A DNA stretch of 64,000 nucleotides from Fidelibacterota bacterium (lineage in GTDB: Bacteria > Fidelibacterota > Marinisomatia > SCGC-AAA003-L08 > JACNLC01): NCBI GenBank assembly GCA_014381725.1, contig JACNLC010000050.1, positions 1 to 64,000 on the forward strand, in the 5' to 3' direction. Shown here piece by piece: positions 38,071 to 44,900 of the stretch. The translations under genes were made by a program, and so were the position numbers. Each line of letters opens with the position of its first letter. Position 1 is the stretch's first letter. A model generated the notes under the pieces. The model saw only the letters and a list, made by a program, of their open reading frames with translations. It was not told the DNA's origin and searched no databases.

Positions 38071-38613
38071 TTAGTTTCTTATTTGCCATAATATAAAATC
38101 AATTTTCTTTATATCAGAAATTCCAGATTCTGGATATTCATTCTCAAAGATTTCTAGCATTTGAATTCCTTCTGAGGATATTGTCATATTCTTATACCAG
38201 CAAAAAATTCGATTATATAATTTTACTGTGTCTTCGATTCTTGTTTTACTATATTGAGCAGGTTTTTTTAGTTTTAAATTTTCTAGTACGAATACATCCC
38301 AGATTGGCATTGATGTATTAATTGTTGCTAATAGTTTACTTGAAAATGAAGCTTCAATTCTACCAAGCTTTTCATTTAGAGTTATTAATATTTCATTAAA
38401 TTCTAAAGGTTTTGTTTTGCATTCTTCCAATAATGAATAATATGTCTGATAGAAATCTTTTGGTCGCTGTCTAATGCGATAAAACCCATTGAATTTGCGT
38501 TGAAATTCTATGTCTTGAGAAACATCAACTTCATAGAAGTTATCCATAATAGTCTTGTATTTCTTTAGCCCTGGTTCAATTTTATGAATTGCTTTTTTTG
38601 TGCTTTCTATCAT
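38071..38613 (-). CDS. Conserved-looking protein of unknown function
   Basis: 180 aa, helical, Lys-rich, no signal or membrane segment. The start at 38613 is chosen because GAGGAGACGAAG stands just before ATG; the longer frame to 38706 has none. Distinct features are FNGFYRIRQRPKDFY (about residues 37-51) and MPIWDVFVLENL (about 101-112). I do not recognise a named family. It sits at the edge of an accessory stretch with R-M remnants and solo CRISPR repeats, so a defence or mobile-element context is possible but not shown. Confidence 0.6.
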   Translation of the reverse strand: MIESTKKAIHKIEPGLKKYKTIMDNFYEVDVSQDIEFQRKFNGFYRIRQRPKDFYQTYYSLLEECKTKPLEFNEILITLNEKLGRIEASFSSKLLATINTSMPIWDVFVLENLKLKKPAQYSKTRIEDTVKLYNRIFCWYKNMTISSEGIQMLEIFENEYPESGISDIKKIDFILWQIRN

Positions 38614-38797
38614 CTTCGTCTCCTCTTGTTTTGTCTTTAAATTATTAATGGCATATAACGGTTGGAATATGGCTTTGTGGCGGTTTTTGAAACACAAATC
38701 TTTCAATTTACACCGATTTTAATTTATTGTTAAATCGCTCATATTTAGCACTTCACCAGCCATAAACTATATACATTGTAGTGGTTAGTATTTTTTC

Positions 38798-39769
38798 TTA
38801 AAACACATTGTCTAAATTATCTGCATTCAATATTTTTTCTTTTGAAGAGTATCTTGGACTCTGAGGTGCTTTACCCTTTCCTTTTCCAAGAGGAACTTTT
38901 TTGATTTTTTCAGCAGGTTCTGTAAAATGTAAAATATATTTATGTGTATTTTCCCATTGTTCAACTGATTTAATCTCTGCAAGGTGTGTTATTGCAGAAA
39001 TCGGAGCAACTTGATAAGCAGCAATGTACTTAATTTTAGGAATCATAAATGAATTTAATCTGATAGCATACCAACAATTTTCATTAATAAAAGTATCTTT
39101 AAAACCATCTTCTCTTGCCGGGATTACAATTGTATCAATATCAGAAAAATCAATTTTTTCTATATCTTCACTAATTTCATTAAGGAAAGGTTCAAATTTA
39201 TAGAGTATTTTCCCATTCTGATTTTTAAATTGTTTTAAGGTTATTACTTCTACTGGAAATTTAAATCTACTTATAAGGACAGTTTCTAATTCTTCTCCAA
39301 GTTCATCAATAATCAAAAGGGCATTAAAAGAATCTTTTTTATGTATGATTGATTCCAACAAATAATCAACATTTTCAAAACCGTTCTTATATGCAAACCT
39401 TTCACATTTATTCCATTCTTCCTGTCTTTTATGAAGCATCTCCTTTATGATATTCTTGACTTTAACTTTTGAAGTCTCAAATGACAATGAAAACTCTAAG
39501 ATTTGAACAGCAATATGCTTTAAATGTTGATGACTTGCAAGGTCATTTTCAACAACAAATATTTTCGGGTCTTGATTATTTGTTAAATCTATTAAATATC
39601 CATCTGGTAAATTATTTGTTCTCCCCTTTTTCCCAATCTTCTTTTTGTCATCGAGGTAAATTCGTGTTGAACCAAATAAAGTTCCTTTTACTACATTAAC
39701 TGCATCTTCAAGTTCTGATTCCTTTTCATAAGGAATTTCTAAAAATTTATCATCGTTATTCCATAGCAT
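38798..39769 (-). CDS. Unknown protein with PD-(D/E)XK-like N-terminus
   Basis: 323 aa, soluble. The N-terminal ~110 residues read LFGSTRIYLDDKKKIGKKG, then LPDGYLIDL and, 12 residues on, IFVVENDLASHQHLKHIAVQI. This resembles the Asp ... Glu-X-Lys core of restriction-like nucleases, although the Lys position is Asp here. The middle (about 160-245) has alpha/beta strands (ALLIIDELGEELETVL, DTIVIPA). The C-terminus is Lys/Gly-rich (PLGKGKGKAPQSP). Function unknown. It borders repeat A and is transcribed away from it. A nuclease or DNA-mark reader is one possibility. Confidence 0.7.
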   Translation of the reverse strand: MLWNNDDKFLEIPYEKESELEDAVNVVKGTLFGSTRIYLDDKKKIGKKGRTNNLPDGYLIDLTNNQDPKIFVVENDLASHQHLKHIAVQILEFSLSFETSKVKVKNIIKEMLHKRQEEWNKCERFAYKNGFENVDYLLESIIHKKDSFNALLIIDELGEELETVLISRFKFPVEVITLKQFKNQNGKILYKFEPFLNEISEDIEKIDFSDIDTIVIPAREDGFKDTFINENCWYAIRLNSFMIPKIKYIAAYQVAPISAITHLAEIKSVEQWENTHKYILHFTEPAEKIKKVPLGKGKGKAPQSPRYSSKEKILNADNLDNVF

Positions 39770-39801
39770 AATTTATCTCGTTTTAATATTTGCCACAACA
39801 G

Positions 39802-40099
39802 ACATATAGCATTTATTTTTTCTTATGTATATATTGTCATACCCCGCCTTGTAGTTACTTATGAGTTTGTTGTTTAATTTGTAAAACTCATCAAAGTTGC
39901 TTTGTTTAAGTTTAATACTATTATTTTTGTGATTCCAAATGTTTTTTAAAGTTTGCTCGTCAAATTTACACACATGGTACCCACTTTCGTGCAAATTAAA
40001 ACCAAAGAGTATAAAATAATTGTTATCTATAATCGTAACTGTCCTCAGACAAGCATTTTAAAAGTCTAAGACCGATATAAAATTTCTACTGTTGTAGAT
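39802..40099 (+). repeat. Repeat A: leader-like direct repeat ending in a CRISPR repeat
   Basis: About 298 bp, roughly 93% identical by eye to repeat B (41548-41847), same orientation. It starts acatatagcattta and ends exactly at the 3' end of a 36-nt CRISPR repeat; sequences beyond are unrelated. It contains a conserved gagTATAAAATAAT box about 55 nt before the CRISPR repeat, a candidate leader promoter. A minus-strand frame of ~64 codons (HESGYHVCKF ...) and a shorter plus-strand frame run through it, but both vary freely between copies, so neither is annotated as a gene. Confidence 0.85.
40064..40099 (+). CRISPR. Solitary Cas12a-type CRISPR repeat A
   Basis: 36 nt beginning GTCTAAGAC and ending AATTTCTACTGTTGTAGAT. 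Length, start and the 3' hairpin (TCTAC / GTAGA around TGTT) match the Francisella Cas12a repeat layout. The 3' 19 nt are the Cas12a crRNA handle, so a guide would be read from 40100 onward on the plus strand. No second repeat follows and no cas gene is in the window, so this is not a working array by itself. Confidence 0.85.
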
Positions 40100-40178
40100 A
40101 ATCTCCTTTTTATTTTGCAAATCCAAAACTTTTATCCCTTACAAAATTATTCTATTCATACTTTTCGTTAACAATTAA

Positions 40179-41216
40179 TCATTTATCCTTAAAAATTCTT
40201 TTAATTTCTTTATCAAAATCGCTTTCAAAAAGTTTGTCTTGTACTATGCGGTATTTTTCAAACTCGCTTTCGGCCTTGTCTTTGGCTATTTCTGCTGATA
40301 TACTTCCTGCACTTTTAAGCACAGCTCTATCATCATATTCTAAAAACAAATCAAGTCGTTTTGCCCAATCTTGCATTGTCATTGGAATGTTACGTTTTGC
40401 TCGTACTTCTGCTAAATCCAAATAAGCATTTACAATTCGTCCTAATTCTTCCAGTTCATCTTTTGAAAGATAATTTTTAGCAATAGAAACATCTGTTTTT
40501 AGGATTTTCCCTTCAGGGCTATTTTTCCAAGATGATAAACCCATTTTATCTTTCGTACTATCGGCTCTTTTGTATATTAATTCAGCGGCTGTATGTTTGT
40601 GTACACCATAATGCAGTTTATTTTGCACTTTTGCAAAAAACTCACGAGTAGTATGGGCATCTTTGTTATAATCAAAGCTGGTAGCATAAATATCTGTTAC
40701 TTTTTGATAAAACTTACGCTCACTTAATCTTATCTCTCTTATTTCAGCGAGTAGCTCTTCAAAATAATTTTCGTTCAGGTAAGTACCATTTTCCAAGCGT
40801 TTTTTATCCAGTACAAAACCTTTTATTGCAAACTCTCGCAACACTTTTGTAGCCCATTGCCTGAATTGTGTGGCTCGAATAGAATTAACTCTGTACCCAA
40901 CCGAAATGATAGCATCAAGATTATAAAATGCTACAGTTCGTTTTACATTTCTGTTACCTTCTTTTTGAACTATTGGGAATTTCCCAATAGTTGATATTTC
41001 ATCTAACTCGTTATTTTTGTAAATATTTTTTAGATGTTCGTTTATAGTGCTAATATCAACTTCAAAAAGTTCTGCAATAAGTTTTTGAGTTAGCCAAATA
41101 GTTTCATCTTCATAACGAGCTTCAATGCTATTTTCACCCTCCTGAGAAGTAAATATCAAAAATTCGGCTGTGCTATTGCGGATTAACTGCTGATCTTTTT
41201 TTGATTTATCTGGCAT
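40179..41216 (-). CDS. RhuM family protein
   Basis: 345 aa, matching the RhuM family layout. N-terminal domain (about 8-120: FLIFTSQEGENSIEARYEDETIWLTQ split by the helix LIAELFEVDISTINEHLKNIY, then RTVAFYNLDAIISVGYRVNS) is a putative DNA-binding, winged-helix-like part. The C-terminal half is helical (FFAKVQNKLHYGVHKHTAAELI, KNYLSKDELEELGRIVNAYLD). Function is poorly known; genes are often seen in pathogenicity or restriction-modification islands. ATG 41216 follows AGAGGAAATA, one base after the stop of the R-M stump, so they were one operon. Confidence 0.88.
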   Translation of the reverse strand: MPDKSKKDQQLIRNSTAEFLIFTSQEGENSIEARYEDETIWLTQKLIAELFEVDISTINEHLKNIYKNNELDEISTIGKFPIVQKEGNRNVKRTVAFYNLDAIISVGYRVNSIRATQFRQWATKVLREFAIKGFVLDKKRLENGTYLNENYFEELLAEIREIRLSERKFYQKVTDIYATSFDYNKDAHTTREFFAKVQNKLHYGVHKHTAAELIYKRADSTKDKMGLSSWKNSPEGKILKTDVSIAKNYLSKDELEELGRIVNAYLDLAEVRAKRNIPMTMQDWAKRLDLFLEYDDRAVLKSAGSISAEIAKDKAESEFEKYRIVQDKLFESDFDKEIKRIFKDK

Positions 41217-41217
41217 A

Positions 41218-41412
41218 TTATTTCCTCTTTTTTCGGGTTTTCTTTTCTTTGGCAAACAAAGCACCTTGTTCTTTTTCTTCTGCCATCATTTTTTCGTAGA
41301 ATTTAAACAAATACTCCAATCGCTCTTCATCGCTATTAAATTGTGTGCTTCGATAACATTTTTCAATGATTATATCGTTTTGGCGATGTGCTTCACGCAG
41401 ACCTTCAGGCAT
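41218..41412 (-). pseudogene. C-terminal stump of MmeI-like R-M enzyme
   Basis: 64 codons. The sequence MPEGLREAHRQNDIIIEKCY followed by F.SDEERLEYLFKFYEKM and a Lys/Arg tail matches the extreme C-terminus of MmeI-type (type IIL) restriction-methyltransferases, where MP..L..AH..LD......Y and a .SD.ERV..LF..YE motif are usual. In-frame TGA lies about 10 codons upstream of the ATG and the methyltransferase core is absent: foreign sequence, then repeat B, replaces it. So this looks like the tail of a gene of normally >900 codons, cut off by a rearrangement. Confidence 0.7.
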
Positions 41413-41547
41413 TTTAAGGTCGGATTTATTTGACTTTCAATATTCATAATGTATTATTTAGCTCATAAAAAGACTCTTTTTAGCTCAAATGAATCAATTA
41501 TTGAGCGACATTCTCTACGCTAATGAGCTGTAATATCTGTATATACA

Positions 41548-41847
41548 ACATATAGCATTTATTTTTTCTTATGTATAAATTGTCATACCCCGTCTTGTAG
41601 TTACTTATGAGTTTTTTGTTCAACTTGTAAAACTCATCAAAGTTGCTTTGTTTAAGTTTAACACTATTATTTTTGTGATTCCAAATGTTTTTTAAGGTTT
41701 GCCAGTCAAATTTACACACATGGCATCCACTTTCGTGCAAATTAAAACAAAAGAGTATAAAATAATTATTATCTATAATCGTAACTGTCCACAGGAAAGC
41801 ATTTTTAAAAGTCTAAGACTGAAATGAAATTTCTACTGTTGTAGATT
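41548..41847 (+). repeat. Repeat B: second leader-like direct repeat
   Basis: About 300 bp, the partner of repeat A at 39802-40099 in the same orientation. Differences are some twenty scattered substitutions and one single-base indel. It ends in the second CRISPR repeat and homology stops there. It lies between the R-M stump and the 1680-aa surface protein gene. The leader-like part again contains gagTATAAAATAAT. Confidence 0.85.
41812..41847 (+). CRISPR. Solitary Cas12a-type CRISPR repeat B
   Basis: 36 nt, beginning GTCTAAGAC and ending AATTTCTACTGTTGTAGAT. It differs from repeat A at only four positions, all in the 5' half that Cas12a removes during processing; the 19-nt handle is identical. 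The following sequence begins tgtaacagtttgtaacag, a short tandem pair, with no further clear repeat. It lies 106 bp upstream of the ATG of the 1680-aa gene and points at it. Confidence 0.85.
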
Positions 41848-41953
41848 GTAACAGTTTGTAACAGTTCCCGTATTTCGTTGGATTTTACAAGATTGTTAGT
41901 TAACTTCGAAGTTGTATCTATGTATATAAATTAAGCTTTAAAAGGAGAATGTT

Positions 41954-44900
41954 ATGTTATTCATAAAATCATCACTAAACCGCTTAGTAACTATTGTTTC
42001 TATTATTTTTATGATGTCTTTTGCTTCTACGCAAGATTGGATAGAGCTTTCAATAGATGTCAATCCTGATAATCCCACAATAAACGACGAAGTTACAATT
42101 ACAATTAGCGGATTGACTCCGTCTAATTTAGTCGAAGCAAATTCAACTTTTGCTATAGATGGTAATCATATATTCATTTTGACTAATGTTTACATCGGGA
42201 ATTATGATATTGTTGAAGAGTTTGAAGTCAGTAATGAAATTGGGAATCTGTCATTAGGAGAATTTCAAATTATGGTTACTGCAGATTATTATCAATATGA
42301 CCCTAACGGAAACGCTGAACCAATATTCACAATTACAGGGGAAGAGCATTTTCAAGTTATTGACCCTGAGCCACTAACAGGGGTTTTTGGCAATGTGTGG
42401 GCGACAAATGATTGGGGAATTGAAATGCCAGTTCCTGGCGCTACTATTGAAGCGTTGTTGGAAAATAGTGAAACTGACCCCGTATTCTTTACAACAACAA
42501 ACGAAAACGGTTACTACGAATTGCAACTCGAACCGGGGTTTTATACGGTTACTTGCTCTAAAGAAGGATTAATTCCTCAATCTGAAGGCATTGAAATTGG
42601 TAATGCTCCAGCTCAGTTAGATTTTATGCTTGAGCATTCTTACAACACTCATTGGATTTCTGGAACAGTTTTTGGGTTGGGAGAAAATGATCCTGATAAT
42701 CCAAATGAGCCATTTCCTCTTCCTGGAGCATTAGTAGAATTATTGGGATTACTAAATGGTGAATGGGCATATATTTGGGAAACGGAAACAAATGAAATTG
42801 GATATTACGAAGTTCCAATAATGGAATTTCCTGCGATTTATGATGGGTTGGCACTTAGATCTTCTACAGAAGGATATTATCCTCAGTTACAAGAAATTAT
42901 ACATGATGATACTGAGTTTCCAGTTATTATGGATTTTTACCTCGAACCAATTAGTGATTTTGAAGCATATCTGTTAGGACATGTTTATTCAGCATCAGAC
43001 GATGCAAGTAATATGTTTCCAATTGGCGAAGCACATGTAGAAATATTTGATAATAATTCATCGGATCTTTACGCTGATACTTTCACAGATGAAACAGGAT
43101 ATTATGAATTTGGTGAAATTGCTAGTTCGGCAACTTGGATTAGAGTTAGTGCAATTGGTTATGTAACTCAAGAAATGGAAATACCTCAAATTGATTGCAA
43201 TACAGGACGATGTTGGCCAATTACGATGGATTTTTATCTTGAGCAAAATGAAGAAACCATTGTTTTCTTGCACGGTTTGGTTGGGACTTATAGTGAAAAC
43301 GGTGAGATGATTCCAATTGAGGGTGCTTATATCGCTGTGCCGGAAGAAGCGGGGAATTATTTTCATACAACGACCGATACCGATGGTTTTTACGAAATGG
43401 AATTCCCGTGGATGTGGAACGGTCCAATCACAATTATTTGCGAAGCAGATGGATATTATACTCAATCTGTAACAGTTTTCCCTGAAGATAATTCTCTCGA
43501 AATCGAACAGAATTTTATTTTAGAACCGTATCAAGAACCGGGGGAGGGTGTTTTAGCAGGATTCGTAACAGCACAAATTTCTCCAATGGGGCCGGAATTC
43601 CCAGTAGTTGGTGCAATAATGGGTGCAACCCCAACCTGGGGACCTGAGCCGTGGCTTGAAACATCAACTGATGAAAATGGTTACTACGAGATAGAACTTT
43701 GGGCAAACCAAGCCCCTTGGCATGTATTTTGCACAACAGAATATGGCAGCCAAGAAGAGTTTGCTGTAATTCAGCCAAATGAAGTTACGGAATTGAATTT
43801 TCACTTCAATGCGTGGGAACAGGAATTTCCACCACCGTTCGATTTAACTGCAACATTAATGGACGATGAAGCGGCTGTTTATCTTCATTGGCAATATGAA
43901 TATGATTTCCCAGGCAGTGAATTGATGCACTTTAATGTTTATGCAAATTTAGGTGAAGATTCTGACATCCCTTGGCTATTTATAGGCACTGCAGAAGAAA
44001 CAAATTTTGTACATTATCTAATGACACCAGGAGAAAATATAACCGGTGAAATTTGCTATAAAGTTACAGCTGTTGAACTTGACACTAATCTAGAAACAGA
44101 ACCAAGCAACATCGCTTGTGTAACTCTAGATCCACCTGAAAATAGTGTTTTATATGGACATGTAACCGGTGGCTCTTGTTGGGAGTGTGATGATTGGCAC
44201 GATTTGGCTGGTGCAACTATAACAGTATTTGCTGAAAATAGTGATATTGTTTTTGGTGTAGCAACAGACGAAGAAGGAAATTATGAACTTGAATTGCCTG
44301 CTGGTTACTATGTTGTAACAGCAGAACATCCTGAGTTTCCATCACAGACTCATACAATTCACATTGAACCAAATACAGAAAACGAACTTAATTTCATTCT
44401 GTTGTTAGAGAATGGATTTAGTCAGCTGTTCGGAAATGTAATTTGGCAAACTCCTAACGGTAATCAACCCATAGCTGATGCACATATCATTGCGTATCCC
44501 GATAGCGTTAACTCTGGATTTGAAGCATTTAGTAACGAAAATGGACATTATGCTATGGAAGTAACTGCAAATACTCATTATTTTGTGGTTTGCTCTTTTT
44601 CTACTGCTGAAATGGAATGGTCCCAAACTCAAGAGATTTTTGTGGGATATGAGCCATCCGAGCTTAACTTTATCTTTGGTGAAGAGCCACCAATGGAAGC
44701 AAGTATATTCGGATTTGTTGGAATTGCCGCACCAAACGGAGATGTAGAGCCTGTATCTGGAGCTCAAATAATCGCAACTTGTTCAGAAAGTGGTGAAATA
44801 TACGAAGCAACTACAGATGAAAACGGCCATTATGAAATGCTCGTTTTCCCGAATAGTTTATATGTTGTTTCGTGTCAATTAGAAGGAGTTACTCAATCTC

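Noticed and set aside
39773..39994. Minus-strand 73-codon frame in repeat A (and its partner at 41498-41740) as a real duplicated gene
   Set aside because: The frame starts with TTG, lacks a ribosome-binding site, has different tails in the two copies, and many of the differences between copies change the amino acid. The shared unit is better explained as a CRISPR leader.
40064..40178. A true CRISPR array at repeat A
   Set aside because: No second copy of the repeat is found within 100 bp downstream; only one repeat is present.
41218..41412. Small antitoxin gene paired with RhuM as toxin-antitoxin
   Set aside because: Size and coupling fit, but the sequence matches the extreme C-terminus of MmeI-like enzymes, so a truncated R-M gene is the better reading.
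41885..41919. Degenerate second CRISPR repeat after repeat B (aacttcgaagttgtatct)
   Set aside because: Only about 13 of 19 bases fit the handle and its hairpin is different; too weak to call.
43058..43465. Minus-strand 135-codon frame inside the 1680-aa gene
   Set aside because: Shadow of a strongly coding plus-strand gene with domain repeats; no start signal.
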